Numbered from the stretch's first letter, positions 50,409 through 59,537 are shown. The stretch is 64,000 nucleotides of DNA from Paenibacillus dendritiformis (GCF_021654795.1 NZ_AP025344.1:4278501-4342500); one strand, 5' to 3'. Made by a program: numbers and translations. The notes: generated by a model not told the origin, from the sequence alone.

Positions 50409-51781
50409 GAATCGCCGACTACATACGGCTGTCCTGGGATCAGTTGAAGCGGCGCAAGGTAGTCACCGGCTTGTGCGCCATCGGGATCTCGATCGGCTGC
50501 GCCTCTATCGTCGTCGCGATGAGCGTCGGGGAATCGGCCCAGGTGTTCGCGGAGAAGCAATTGAATTCCTTTCTGAAAATGGACGAGATCACCGTCACGC
50601 CGAACAAGGGCGTCTCGGACCCGAGCGCGCAAAACGCAAGCAAAGGCGATAACAGCGAAGCCGAGGAACGCGGGCAGATTACCGAGCAGAAGCTCGAGGT
50701 CATCCGCAACATACCTCACGTCAAGGCGGTAGCGGCTTTTCAGCAGCTCGGCTATATGCAGATGGAGACCGCCGACGAGCGCAAGTCCGGCCTGGAGATT
50801 ATCGGCACCGACCTGAATACGCTGACCGACTTCGGCCATGAGTTCATGCAGGGCGCGGCTTCCGATCTGACAGGGACCGTCATTTTGAATTACGGGGCCA
50901 CCCTCGGACTCGTCGACGAGGAGACGATGGACAAGCTGATCAAGCAGTTGAACGAGAACCCGTACGACGATGCGTTAATGCAGCAATACCGCAATCTGAG
51001 CCGTACGCCGAGCTCGCTCTATCAGCGCCAGATCCGGCTGATCCCGTTCGGAGGCGAGGACGGCAAACGCCCGCAGGCCAGTTCTCCGCTTCGCGTGTCC
51101 GGCGTGCTCAAGAAGCCGGCCGGCAGCACGGATGACATGGTCATGTATGACAAAAAGGCGTATGTCTCGCTGGAGACCGCCGAACTGCTGCAGCAAGAGC
51201 TAAAGATCGAAGGGGACTCCGTTCCCAAGCGAGGTACATACAATTCGCTCATCGTCAAGGTCGACGATCAGAAGAATGTCGAGCACGTCGAAAAGCAAAT
51301 CAAAAAGCTGGTCCTGAACACAAGCACCAACCTTCACCAGATAGACCGTCTGAAGGAACAATTCGCCATCGTGCGCACGATCGCCCTCGGCATCGGCTTG
51401 TTCGTGCTGTTCATCGCATCCATCTCCATCGTCGTCGCGATGACGATGTCAACGTATCAGCGCCGCCGGCAAATCGGAATTATGAAGGTGCTGGGCGCCA
51501 ATCTGAAGCAGATCCGCAATATGTTCATCATCGAAGCGGCGCTGCTCGGCCTGGTAGGCGGCCTGGTCGGCATTATGCTGTCCTATTGGATCGTCTGGGC
51601 GATCAACGGGGCGGCCGCAGGGGCCATGTCGGACGGCAGCGGGGATCCGATTATTTTTATTTCATCCAACTTTATTCCGATCGGCATCGCCTTCGCTATT
51701 ATGACCGGGGTCATATCGGGCCTCTATCCTGCGATAAGCGCGTCGCGCACCGATGCGCTGACGGCCATCAAGCGCGATTGA
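50405..51781 (+). CDS. MacB-like ABC transporter permease (FtsX domain)
   Basis: A 458-residue protein: helix 1 at about residues 22-45 (VVTGLCAIGISIGCASIVVA), a roughly 270-residue extracellular MacB_PCD-type domain, and three helices in the FtsX domain at the C-terminus, with RRRQIGIMKVLGANLKQI between the first two. Such permeases are mechanotransmitters that act with an extracellular adaptor. The start is TTG at 50405, overlapping the ATPase stop (TTGA). It is part of an efflux system in a Gram-positive, possibly for antimicrobial peptides, as described for YknWXYZ; the substrate is not deducible. Confidence 0.92.
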   Translation: MRIADYIRLSWDQLKRRKVVTGLCAIGISIGCASIVVAMSVGESAQVFAEKQLNSFLKMDEITVTPNKGVSDPSAQNASKGDNSEAEERGQITEQKLEVIRNIPHVKAVAAFQQLGYMQMETADERKSGLEIIGTDLNTLTDFGHEFMQGAASDLTGTVILNYGATLGLVDEETMDKLIKQLNENPYDDALMQQYRNLSRTPSSLYQRQIRLIPFGGEDGKRPQASSPLRVSGVLKKPAGSTDDMVMYDKKAYVSLETAELLQQELKIEGDSVPKRGTYNSLIVKVDDQKNVEHVEKQIKKLVLNTSTNLHQIDRLKEQFAIVRTIALGIGLFVLFIASISIVVAMTMSTYQRRRQIGIMKVLGANLKQIRNMFIIEAALLGLVGGLVGIMLSYWIVWAINGAAAGAMSDGSGDPIIFISSNFIPIGIAFAIMTGVISGLYPAISASRTDALTAIKRD

Positions 51782-51827
51782 TCGCAGTCGCGCCACAACT
51801 ATAGACTAAGGAGGTCCGCTCACCGGA

Positions 51828-52910
51828 ATGAAGAAAAAAATAAAATGGGCAATCATTATCCTGGTACTCGCCGGAATCAGTTACGGACTCTATTCATTCG
51901 GCAATCCTCCCGCCCCGGACACGGCGATGGAGAACAATGACGCCATCACCTTCCCCGTGACCCGGGAAACGCTGGTGAACAGCATCGAAGTCAAAGGGAA
52001 GTCCAGCTATGAGCAGGAGACGTTCGTGCATGCTCCATTCGGCGCGGAAGTAAGACAGTGGAACGTGAAGGACGGCCAGCAAATCAAAAAAGGAGACGTG
52101 TTGTTCCGGCTTGACTCGACCGCCCTCGAGAATGAAATCGCGCAGACGCAAGCGACAATCAAGAAGCAGCGCCTCGAAATGAGACTGACGGAAGTCCAGA
52201 GCGCGCTGGGCCAGGAGGATCAGGCGCTAGGCGTGACGGAGGCGGACCGCAAAAAAGTATTCGTGCAGCGGGAAGCCCAGAAGCTCCAAGAGGAATTAAG
52301 CGAAGTCACCCTGGATATTCAGGAACGGGACATCGCGGACAAGCAGAAGAAGCTCAATGAAGCGAACTTTCGGGCGCCGGCGTCCGGCATTTTCCTGTTC
52401 GAGGATCCGAAGAAGATTCCTTCCCAGGTGAACAGCAACGACCGCCTCGGCAAGATCGTCGATCTGAACAAGCTCCAGCTCGTCTCGCTTGTCGGAGAGC
52501 AGGATGTATTCCGCATCGCGGAAGGCATGCCGGTCGAAGTGAAGATCAACGCCCTGAAGCAGGTTAAGCTGCAAGGAAAAGTCATCAAAGTATCCAAATT
52601 CGCCAAGGCGGGCACCGATGAGAAGAATACGAATCAGCCCGCTCAATTCGAGGTCATCATCGGACTGGAGCCGAATAAGCAGCTCATCGCCGGACTGAGC
52701 CTGACCGGCCAGATCGAGACCGAGCGCAAGGAAAACGCCATCGTCGTTCCTACCGTGGCCGTGCTGCGCGAGAAAGATCAGTATTATGTCTTCCTCGACA
52801 AAGGCAACGGTCAAGTCGAACGGAGAGATATCAAGATCGGAATGGAGACTCCGGAAAAAACGGAAGTCCTGGAAGGCTTGAAGGAAGGCGATCAGGTGGT
52901 CCTGCAATAG
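51828..52910 (+). CDS. HlyD/MacA-family membrane fusion adaptor
   Basis: A 360-residue adaptor anchored by one N-terminal helix (about residues 5-22). The barrel-sandwich half-motif HAPFGAEVRQWNVKDGQQIKKGD and its partner NFRAPASGIFL flank a coiled coil of about 80 residues. The beta-barrel and membrane-proximal parts follow, with GLSLTGQIETERKENAIVVPTVAVL near the end. It would couple to the MacB-like permease on the outer face. GGAGGTCC lies 14 bases before the ATG. Last gene of the operon. Confidence 0.93.
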   Translation: MKKKIKWAIIILVLAGISYGLYSFGNPPAPDTAMENNDAITFPVTRETLVNSIEVKGKSSYEQETFVHAPFGAEVRQWNVKDGQQIKKGDVLFRLDSTALENEIAQTQATIKKQRLEMRLTEVQSALGQEDQALGVTEADRKKVFVQREAQKLQEELSEVTLDIQERDIADKQKKLNEANFRAPASGIFLFEDPKKIPSQVNSNDRLGKIVDLNKLQLVSLVGEQDVFRIAEGMPVEVKINALKQVKLQGKVIKVSKFAKAGTDEKNTNQPAQFEVIIGLEPNKQLIAGLSLTGQIETERKENAIVVPTVAVLREKDQYYVFLDKGNGQVERRDIKIGMETPEKTEVLEGLKEGDQVVLQ

Positions 52911-52985
52911 CAGCCCGCCAGAGCAAGAGCCCCCGTCATGAGAATTCCTTCATGCCAGGGGCTCTTCCGTCTCCTGCCGGAGCCG

Positions 52986-53594
52986 TCACGGCTTCGGCGT
53001 CCGCACATCCTTCAGCCGATAAGACAGCGTAACGAATACATAGTCGTCCTTCTCCGTCTGTTCGGCATAGCGTCCCAGATCTTCTTGTTCATCGGGCTCG
53101 ACCGTATCGGAGCCATTCTCTGCCGCTACCGATCCCCGAATCAACGCCATTTTTTGCTCCCATTCCTTCGGAGTCATGCTGCGGTACGCGATATTCGCCT
53201 CTGCCAGCATCTTCTCGCCATGCCGATCCAGATGAATCTGCTCCTCGATGATGCCGATGCCTTCCTGGAACACCCTTGACAGTTCCTGCAAAATATAGGC
53301 GGAATTCTCCGCCGCCAGCTCGCGATCGAACGTATAACTGCGCTGCATCGGATTGGTCTGATAATACTTCTCGATCAGATTGCCATGCTGCTTCGTCTCC
53401 ACCAATTGCAGCAGATCCAGCTCCTCCAGCTTTTTGACGTGATAGTATAAGCGGGAAGGCTTCTCGTTGAGGCGTTCCGCCAACTGCTTGACCGTTACCG
53501 GCTCTTCCCGCGCCAATCGCAGTATTTGGGTTCTTCTCGAGTCAAGAAGGGCCTTCGCCAGCTCGAGGTCTTCAATAATCCGGTGATTCTTCAA
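52986..53594 (-). CDS. ArsR-like helix-turn-helix regulator
   Basis: A 202-residue regulator with an N-terminal winged helix (about residues 8-75: ALLDSRRTQILRLAREEPVTVKQLAERLNEKPSRLYYHVKKLEELDLL), the HTH_20/ArsR-like form. A C-terminal helical domain (about 90-165) probably senses a ligand or dimerises. The MFS gene lies 19 bases upstream on the same strand, so both are expressed together. Two palindromes upstream of the MFS gene are its likely binding sites, making this a self-limiting efflux unit. Confidence 0.88.
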   Translation of the reverse strand: MKNHRIIEDLELAKALLDSRRTQILRLAREEPVTVKQLAERLNEKPSRLYYHVKKLEELDLLQLVETKQHGNLIEKYYQTNPMQRSYTFDRELAAENSAYILQELSRVFQEGIGIIEEQIHLDRHGEKMLAEANIAYRSMTPKEWEQKMALIRGSVAAENGSDTVEPDEQEDLGRYAEQTEKDDYVFVTLSYRLKDVRTPKP

Positions 53595-53613
53595 TCCATG
53601 GCCTCCTTAACCG

Positions 53614-54957
53614 CTAAGAAGGCATAGCCGCTTGCGCGTCTCCTTCCGGCGGGGTCATCGTGCCTGCTGTCTTCCTTTTTAAGGCTCGACTATATTTTAA
53701 CAGAGGGAAAACGATAGAGACAATAACAAGCAGCCCCCCTGCCACCGCCGTGGCCTCCAGCACCCCGAACCAGACCGCGAACACGCCGCCCAGGCCAATC
53801 CCGATCACGGTGCCCGTCTCGGCGACGGTTCCGAATACCGCCGACCCCCTGCCCCTTATCTCATCCGGCATCAGAGTCAGGAACAAGCTGCTGAGCGGAA
53901 CGTTGGTGCAAGAGATCGTGAACCCGGTCAACAGGGCCCATACATATATGCTAATGATGCCCGTATGAGCGTATATCGGCGCCAACGGCAGAAGGAAGAT
54001 GCAAGCGGATCCAATGCCCGCTATCCCGGTCAGCAGCAGCCTGCTCGGTAGAAGGCGGCGCAGCAGATGGGGCGCAGCTATCGCTCCGATGATGCTTCCG
54101 GCGCCGATGACGCTGGAGACGAAGCCGAAATGCTCCGCCGGAATGCGGAAGGTCTGGAGCAGCGCCGCATTCAGGTTCGAATTGACGACGCCGACGACCA
54201 GCATCACCGGAACGACCAGCAGAAGCAGGGCGAACAGGCCTTCGTGCCGGTACATTTGGATAAGTCCCTCTTTGAACGACCCCATGTAGGATCTCTTCGC
54301 TTCTTTCTCTTGCCGTACTTTCCTTGCTTCCTGCTCTTCGTTTTTTTCGGCTGCCGTCTTGCCGCCCTTCGCTTGCCCGCTGCTCAGCTTCCATGGCTCC
54401 ACTCCCCGCAGCGAGAAGACGAAGACGGCGGAAAGGAGAAAAGTAAGCGCGTTGAAGGTGAACAGCCAGCCGAAATGGCCAAGCGGAATGAGCAGGCCAG
54501 CCAGAGCGGGACCTACCAGTCTCATCGACATAAATGTGGCCTGCGACAGAGAGACGGCCGAGCTAATCTGCTCCTTGCCGACGAGGCGCGGGATAAGGGC
54601 GGAGCGCGCGGGCTCGAAAAAGACGGTGCCGATGCCCTGCAGCCAGATCAGCGCATAAATGAACGGCAGGCTGTGTTGCGCCAGGATAAACCCCAGCACG
54701 ATGCCCGCGCGGTAGATATCGGAAGCGGCCATCAGCAGCGGCCGATTGATCCGGTCGACGAGCGGCCCGACGAATGCCCCGAACAGCATCTGAGGCAGCA
54801 CTTGGGACAACACGACCAGGCTCAGCGCGAGCGGACTGTCCGACAAGTGGGCGACCAGGAAAATAACGACGAGGCGGGTAATTCCGTCTCCAAGCTCGGA
54901 GATGAGCTGGGCCCACCATAAACGCCGGTAGGAAGAATTGCTGAAGAGCAGTTTCAT
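53614..54957 (-). CDS. MFS transporter (12-helix drug:proton antiporter type)
   Basis: A 447-residue transporter with 12 predicted helices in two halves and a cytoplasmic loop rich in Lys/Glu at about residues 190-215. Motif A-like sequence FVGPLVDRINRP follows helix 2, and the second-half counterpart is weaker. It fits the MFS_3/enterobactin-exporter-like group. The start at 54957 is chosen because GGAGG lies 8 bases upstream; the longer frame from 54978 is rejected. It is the first gene of the unit with the ArsR-like regulator. The substrate is unknown. Confidence 0.88.
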   Translation of the reverse strand: MKLLFSNSSYRRLWWAQLISELGDGITRLVVIFLVAHLSDSPLALSLVVLSQVLPQMLFGAFVGPLVDRINRPLLMAASDIYRAGIVLGFILAQHSLPFIYALIWLQGIGTVFFEPARSALIPRLVGKEQISSAVSLSQATFMSMRLVGPALAGLLIPLGHFGWLFTFNALTFLLSAVFVFSLRGVEPWKLSSGQAKGGKTAAEKNEEQEARKVRQEKEAKRSYMGSFKEGLIQMYRHEGLFALLLLVVPVMLVVGVVNSNLNAALLQTFRIPAEHFGFVSSVIGAGSIIGAIAAPHLLRRLLPSRLLLTGIAGIGSACIFLLPLAPIYAHTGIISIYVWALLTGFTISCTNVPLSSLFLTLMPDEIRGRGSAVFGTVAETGTVIGIGLGGVFAVWFGVLEATAVAGGLLVIVSIVFPLLKYSRALKRKTAGTMTPPEGDAQAAMPS

Positions 54958-54977
54958 CAGGACAACCTCCAAAATCA

Positions 54978-55011
54978 TTTTTATCGTTAAAATTTATTTT
55001 AGTGATAAAAA
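54978..55011. promoter_or_regulatory. Operator 1 of the MFS/ArsR unit
   Basis: TTTTTATC and GATAAAAA form the outer arms, with inner TAAAAT/ATTTTA arms (one or two mismatched bases between). It covers the -10 box of the promoter at 54996-55023. Confidence 0.6.
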
Positions 55012-55023
55012 ATGATTTGTAAA
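54996..55023 (-). promoter_or_regulatory. Promoter of the MFS/ArsR unit
   Basis: On the minus strand TTTACA (55023-55018), 16 bases, TAAAAT (55001-54996), 39 bases before the MFS start. Confidence 0.55.
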
Positions 55024-55036
55024 TAGTCTTTTATGA

Positions 55037-55060
55037 ATCATTAAAAATATTTTTAACGAT
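55037..55060. promoter_or_regulatory. Operator 2 of the MFS/ArsR unit
   Basis: ATC-A-TTAAAAAT followed by ATTTTTAA-C-GAT, a 24-base palindrome of the same pattern as operator 1, upstream of the -35 box. Confidence 0.55.
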
Positions 55061-55222
55061 AAAAAATGTGCCGTCAAACGCAAAAAGGGCTGCCTCTTAT
55101 AGAGACAACCCTCATCCTGTCTACCGGTATGTATCACTCTGTCCACGACCTTGCGGACGGCCAGCTTCCCCCGCCCATACAGAACCGCTGCCCCCGCAAT
55201 CCTGCCATCATTCCTCTTCTCT

Positions 55223-55615
55223 CTATGAAGGATCCCCCTCTTCCAGGCGCCTGCGGAGCTGTTCATCGACAATCTGAAGCGTAATTACGGGGCAGCATCC
55301 CGTCGCACCCGCGCTCTGCTTCAATTGCCTGCAGCAGCGTTCGGCATCCTGGCGCAGCCGCTCCAGATCGATGCCCAGCGCCGTATCCGGATAGCTGGCC
55401 AGCTTCGCGAGCGCTGACGTCAACAGCTTGACGGCGCCCGGACGGTTGCCGTTCTCCAGATGGTACAGACCGACGGCCACCTGAAGCAGAGCTTGCAGCA
55501 ACGGCTTCCGCCCTTCCTCCAGCCACAGATCCTCCATGACGTCATGGCATTCATAGTAATCCCGCTCGCGGTTGAAAAGGTCAAGGAACCGGATATACCG
55601 GAGATCATAGGCCAT
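55223..55615 (-). CDS. DUF309-family protein
   Basis: A 130-residue helical protein. RYIRFLDLFNRERDYYECHDVMEDLW carries the DUF309 hallmark (ExxHxxxExxW-like, here ECHDVMEDLW). LLQALLQVAVGLYHLENGNRPGAVKLL follows as the second conserved helix pair. These proteins are metal-binding-like helical bundles of unknown function. The start at 55615 has GGAG 7 bases upstream. It follows the alarmone synthetase gene by 17 bases, so both probably share a transcript. Confidence 0.87.
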   Translation of the reverse strand: MAYDLRYIRFLDLFNRERDYYECHDVMEDLWLEEGRKPLLQALLQVAVGLYHLENGNRPGAVKLLTSALAKLASYPDTALGIDLERLRQDAERCCRQLKQSAGATGCCPVITLQIVDEQLRRRLEEGDPS

Positions 55616-55632
55616 GCCATCGCTCCGCCCGT

Positions 55633-56442
55633 TCATTCGCTGTCCGAGCCGGATTGCTTCGCCTCCCGAAGCATGGCGATAATATCTTCTTCCAGCTGCT
55701 TGATTCCCGCCCGGTCTTCCCGTTCCCACAGCATGTTGAACCGCTGCTGGAACTGGACGGCTTCCGTTACTTTATGATAAAAGTACAGCTCCTGAATCAG
55801 GGCCAGGCATTGATGCACCAGACGCGACTGATCCTCGAAATCGCGCTGCGCTTCCAATATTTCCTGCCGGATGCTGGACATTTCATTATCGAGAATGAAT
55901 GCGGCTTCCGCCGCTTTTTTCAGGCGCAGCCGCACATCCTCCGGGAGGCTGTCCCTATATTTATAATTGAGAGAATGTTCAATGGTCGCCCAGAAGTTCA
56001 TCGCCAGCGTCCGGATCTGGATCTCCGCCAGGACCAGCTTTTGGCCGAGCGCCGTCTGAACAGGGTACTCCACAATCATATGAAAGCTTCGGTAACCGCT
56101 CTCTTTATAGTTCGTGATATAATCTTTCTCGTACAGCAGAGTCATATCTTTGCGATGGCGGATGAACTCAGCGACTCGGCGGATATCATCCACGAATTGG
56201 CACATGATGCGGATGCCGGCGATATCTTCGATTCCGCGCTCCAACTGGTCCATCGGGACGTCCAACCGCTTCGCCTTGTCCAGAATACTGGAGATGCGCT
56301 TCACCCGTCCCGTGACGAACTCAATCGGCGAATACTCTTCCCGCTTCTTCAGTTCCGAGCGCATCGTCTTGAATTTGACTTTCAACTCTTCGACGGCCTG
56401 CTCATATGGCAGCAAAAACTTTCCCCAATCTCTTCCGTCCAT
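55633..56442 (-). CDS. Small alarmone synthetase (RelQ/YjbM-like)
   Basis: A 269-residue (p)ppGpp synthetase. The synthetase domain contains RVKRISSILDKAKR, IEDIAGIRIMCQFVDDIRRVA, ITNYKESGYRSFHMIVEYPV (substrate-binding G-Y-R-S-x-H) and AEIQIRTLAMNFWATIEHSLNYKY (E-x-Q-I-R-T). No hydrolase or regulatory ACT/TGS domains are present, so it only makes (p)ppGpp from GTP or GDP plus ATP. It is longer than the usual 210-240 residues because of a C-terminal helical extension. pyrD lies 57 bases upstream in the same direction, then DUF309 follows. Confidence 0.93.
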   Translation of the reverse strand: MDGRDWGKFLLPYEQAVEELKVKFKTMRSELKKREEYSPIEFVTGRVKRISSILDKAKRLDVPMDQLERGIEDIAGIRIMCQFVDDIRRVAEFIRHRKDMTLLYEKDYITNYKESGYRSFHMIVEYPVQTALGQKLVLAEIQIRTLAMNFWATIEHSLNYKYRDSLPEDVRLRLKKAAEAAFILDNEMSSIRQEILEAQRDFEDQSRLVHQCLALIQELYFYHKVTEAVQFQQRFNMLWEREDRAGIKQLEEDIIAMLREAKQSGSDSE

Positions 56443-56499
56443 TCAAGCGCCTCCTGTCATTCCCACCGTCCGTTATCTATGAGCGTCCAAGCGGATATC

Positions 56500-57621
56500 T
56501 TAATCGTTGCGCCGATGATCTGCGCCGACGGCTTCGGATATATTCCGGAACCCGTCCCGTTCCAGCAAGCGGGCCAGCCCCGCCGCCACATCCCGGTTGA
56601 TGCCCGGGCCCCGGTAGATGAAGCCGGTGTAAATCTCTACCAGACTGGCGCCGGCCCGAATCTTGCGGTAGGCGTCCTCTGCGCTGAATACGCCGCCCGA
56701 GCCGATAATCGGGATCGAGCCATTCGTCAGGCGGTACAGCCGGGACACGACCTGGGTCGATCGCTCCTCCAGCGGACGCCCGCTCAAGCCGCCGGCCTCC
56801 AGCCGGTTGCTGTGCTCGGCTCCCATGCGGGACAGCGTCGTGTTCGTCGCGATAATGCCGGACACGCCGCTCGCCATAATTGTACTCGTCATTTGCTCCA
56901 GCTCGCCGTCGGACACGTCGGGGGCGATTTTGACCAGCACGGCCTTGCTCCGCCCATGCTCCGCATTGAGCCGCTTCATTTCCCCGACCGCCGCCTGCAG
57001 CAGCGACTTCAATTCGTCTCCATGCTGAAGATTGCGCAGATCTGGCGTGTTGGGCGAGCTGATATTGATGACGAACAAGTCTGCTACCGGATAGAGTGTC
57101 CGCAGACAGGACAAATAATCATCCTGCGCCAGCTCGTTCGGCGTCACCTTGTTCTTGCCGATGTTGACCCATACCGGAATCGGCCGCTTCGGAAGCGCCG
57201 ACAGCGACCGCAGCATGCTGTCCGCTCCCTTGTTGTTGAAGCCCATCCGGTTGATAAGCGCCTCGTCCGGAGGCAGGCGGAACATGCGCGGCTTCTCGTT
57301 CCCCGGCTGACCCTTGGGGGTTACGGTTCCCACTTCCATGAACCCGAAGCCGACTGAGGACAGCCCGCTCACCGCCTCCGCGTTCTTGTCCAGGCCGGCG
57401 GCCAATCCAATCGGCGTATGGAAGGACAAGCCGAATAGCTCGGTCTTCAAGGCCGGATGCTCTCCAACCCCGTATACCCCTCTCAGCAGCGCTGGCACGC
57501 CCGGAATCCGGCCCGCTTTGCTCATCCCCCCGATGACGAGATGATGCGCCTGCTCCGGATCCATTTTAAACAGCAGAGGTTTTGCAATATATCGATACAA
57601 CAACGTGTTCACTCCGTTCAT
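56500..57621 (-). CDS. pyrD: Dihydroorotate dehydrogenase, quinone-dependent (class 2)
   Basis: A 373-residue membrane-associated flavoenzyme of pyrimidine synthesis oxidising dihydroorotate with quinone. The N-terminal membrane-association helices begin YRYIAKPLLFKMDPEQAHHL. FMN-binding and active-site motifs are GLAAGLDKNAEAV, VGTVTPKGQPGN, INRMGFNNKG, NISSPNTPDLR (catalytic Ser), VKIAPDVSDGE and IGSGGVFSAEDAYRKI. The ATG at 57621 lacks a clear site; a TTG at 57603 with GGAG 8 bases upstream is an alternative that matches the family start better. It stands away from any pyr operon. Confidence 0.95.
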   Translation of the reverse strand: MNGVNTLLYRYIAKPLLFKMDPEQAHHLVIGGMSKAGRIPGVPALLRGVYGVGEHPALKTELFGLSFHTPIGLAAGLDKNAEAVSGLSSVGFGFMEVGTVTPKGQPGNEKPRMFRLPPDEALINRMGFNNKGADSMLRSLSALPKRPIPVWVNIGKNKVTPNELAQDDYLSCLRTLYPVADLFVINISSPNTPDLRNLQHGDELKSLLQAAVGEMKRLNAEHGRSKAVLVKIAPDVSDGELEQMTSTIMASGVSGIIATNTTLSRMGAEHSNRLEAGGLSGRPLEERSTQVVSRLYRLTNGSIPIIGSGGVFSAEDAYRKIRAGASLVEIYTGFIYRGPGINRDVAAGLARLLERDGFRNISEAVGADHRRND

Positions 57622-57854
57622 CCATGCCAGACATAAGCCCGCTTCGGTACTATTGTGGCTCGTCGCCAACCCCTTCTCCGGCACGGCAGCCGTCCCTTGA
57701 GAGAAGCAGGCGCATTTTGGCCCTAACAAATAGTTTAAATCTTTCTTCGGCAAAAGAAAAGTCTGGATTCACTTTCAATTCGTATGGCCTTTTGCCCGGA
57801 AAACGATTACAATAAAGGCAGGGAACAAGCGATTTCGAAGAAAGGTGATGAACT

Positions 57855-57992
57855 ATGGCAACGAAACGGAAACCTCCCGTTATCGCGACCAAGCCCCACG
57901 ATGCCGTGAACAAGAAAGCCATTTTTTGGGCGGGAGGCATCGCACTGGTCATTGTCATTATCGTTTCCATCTTACTAGTGGTGAACGGATAA
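57855..57992 (+). CDS. Small single-helix membrane protein
   Basis: A 45-residue peptide: basic N-terminal half (MATKRKPPVIATKPHDAVNKK) then one hydrophobic helix (WAGGIALVIVIIVSILLVV) ending NG. AAAGGTGATG lies just before the ATG. A hairpin terminator follows. Its size, start site and terminator support it being a real gene; similar short peptides are conserved in Paenibacillus as far as I recall. Function unknown. Too short to appear in a standard ORF scan. Confidence 0.75.
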   Translation: MATKRKPPVIATKPHDAVNKKAIFWAGGIALVIVIIVSILLVVNG

Positions 57993-58017
57993 CATGCCTG
58001 CCCTTCAGGGAATAAGC

Positions 58018-58060
58018 GAGCCGTGCCCCTCAGCTTCCGAGGGAACACGGCTCTATCTTT
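58018..58060 (+). terminator. Terminator after the small membrane protein
   Basis: GAGCCGTG pairs with CACGGCTC, with an inner CCCTC/GAGGG stem, then TATCTTTTG on the plus strand. Confidence 0.8.
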
Positions 58061-58076
58061 TGTGCAGGGGCGCCGG

Positions 58077-59489
58077 TTAATCCAGCCAGCGGTAAACCTT
58101 ATGAGGGTTCTCCTGCTTCGGCGTCAGATCGAGCCGGTAGCGTCCTTCCGGCTGGGGGATTCGCAGCGCGCCGGGCAGCACGTCCGATTCAATGCTCACT
58201 TCCGTCCCGATCGGCACCATGTCGAACAGTTCCTCGACATCGTCCGGCAGCATGCGGATACATCCCAGCGATTCGTCCCGGCCGATGCTGTCCGGCTCAT
58301 TGGTGCCATGAATCGCGTAGAGCGTATCGGACAGCGTCATCCCCCGGCTTCCGAAGGTGCCGGTCGCGGAGCCATTCGGATTCACCACCTTCTCCGAGAT
58401 GACGAACTTCCCCTTCGGCGTGCGGCTGCCCCCCAGCCCGATCTCATAGTTGCGGAGCAGGATGCGGCCGCTCACGACCCCCAGGCGATGCCGTTTTTTG
58501 TCGACCACGATGCGAATCGGCTCCCGGAACGGATCGGCCTCATCCGCCCACATGCGGGAGAGCGCCTGCTCGCCCCGCTTCCGCTTCGAGCCGCGGTCCA
58601 TCCCGCTGCGGTATACCTTCAGCACCTCCGCATAAGCCTGTTCAATCGTCGCCGACGTCCCGGATACGGCATTCGCCGGATAGGCTCTCGCCATGGCGGA
58701 CCACTGATCCGGGGCCGACTTGCCCTGCTTGACGTAGGCCGTCAGGGCCGACTTGGCAATCAGCCGCTGCTCGCTCGCTTCGGCCCACAGCGCCGCGCCT
58801 TGGCTCACCGTCAGCCTCTCCTCCTCGCAGCGGCAATCGGGATCCGCGAGCGGCAGCATCTCGATCGGCCCGCCTTCGGATGGCGAGATGGCCAACAGAA
58901 CGGGCTCGGGCTCCCGCGACCAGATGACCCACCCTTCGTCGGCCTTCATCCGAACGACGGCATCCTCGCCATTCCGTCTTCGCTCCTTCTCCAGGATCCC
59001 CTTCAAGACACGCGCATAGCCCTCGTCATCTCCAGCCGCCACCAGCCGGTAGAAGGTGCCTCCAGCGGCCTCCTCTTGCGGCGCCGCCGGCGCAGGGCCC
59101 TTCTCCCGCTGAACGCGGAGACGCGTTCCGTCGGGTGCCGCGGCCTCTCCCCCGGGCAAGAGAACAAGCAGCAGAAGGAACAGAATGGCCAATAACCCGG
59201 TCCGCCGCCGGCGGGCCTTCGTCCGGCGCCGCCTCTCGCGCTCCATCCGCTCCTTCACCTGCTCCTCCACCGTCTCCTGCGGCAGAGGCTCGTTCTCGAA
59301 CGCTTTATAGATATCTCCTGCCTGGTTGAAGCAGTAGTTGGCTTTCCCTTGCTCCCCGGAACGCTCATATTGCTTGCCCAGCAAATACCAGGCCATCCGG
59401 TTGTCCGGATGAGATTCCAGGTACTCCTTCATATAGGCTTGGTCTTTTTTGGACCATTGGGGAGCCGATTGGCCGGATTGAGGCGGCAT
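58077..59489 (-). CDS. YkuD-type L,D-transpeptidase with TPR-like N-terminus
   Basis: A 470-residue protein. An N-terminal cytoplasmic TPR-like unit (about residues 15-60: YMKEYLESHPDNRMAWYLLGKQYERSG) is followed by a basic stretch and one membrane helix (TGLLAILFLLLLVLL, about 97-112). After a linker the YkuD domain occupies about residues 300-430, with YAIHGTNEPDSIGRDESLGCIRM supplying catalytic His and Cys. It forms 3-3 crosslinks or attaches proteins in peptidoglycan or the spore cortex. AAAGGAGG precedes the ATG. It is encoded in the same direction just downstream of the NHL gene, 48 bases apart. Confidence 0.9.
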   Translation of the reverse strand: MPPQSGQSAPQWSKKDQAYMKEYLESHPDNRMAWYLLGKQYERSGEQGKANYCFNQAGDIYKAFENEPLPQETVEEQVKERMERERRRRTKARRRRTGLLAILFLLLLVLLPGGEAAAPDGTRLRVQREKGPAPAAPQEEAAGGTFYRLVAAGDDEGYARVLKGILEKERRRNGEDAVVRMKADEGWVIWSREPEPVLLAISPSEGGPIEMLPLADPDCRCEEERLTVSQGAALWAEASEQRLIAKSALTAYVKQGKSAPDQWSAMARAYPANAVSGTSATIEQAYAEVLKVYRSGMDRGSKRKRGEQALSRMWADEADPFREPIRIVVDKKRHRLGVVSGRILLRNYEIGLGGSRTPKGKFVISEKVVNPNGSATGTFGSRGMTLSDTLYAIHGTNEPDSIGRDESLGCIRMLPDDVEELFDMVPIGTEVSIESDVLPGALRIPQPEGRYRLDLTPKQENPHKVYRWLD

Positions 59490-59537
59490 TCTGGTTCCTC
59501 CTTTCTCTAATGAATCGTCTTCTCCCCGATTCCTTCC

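Noticed and set aside
54994..55272. 92-codon minus-strand frame upstream of the MFS gene
   Set aside because: It runs through the promoter and operator palindromes and overlaps the DUF309 gene end.
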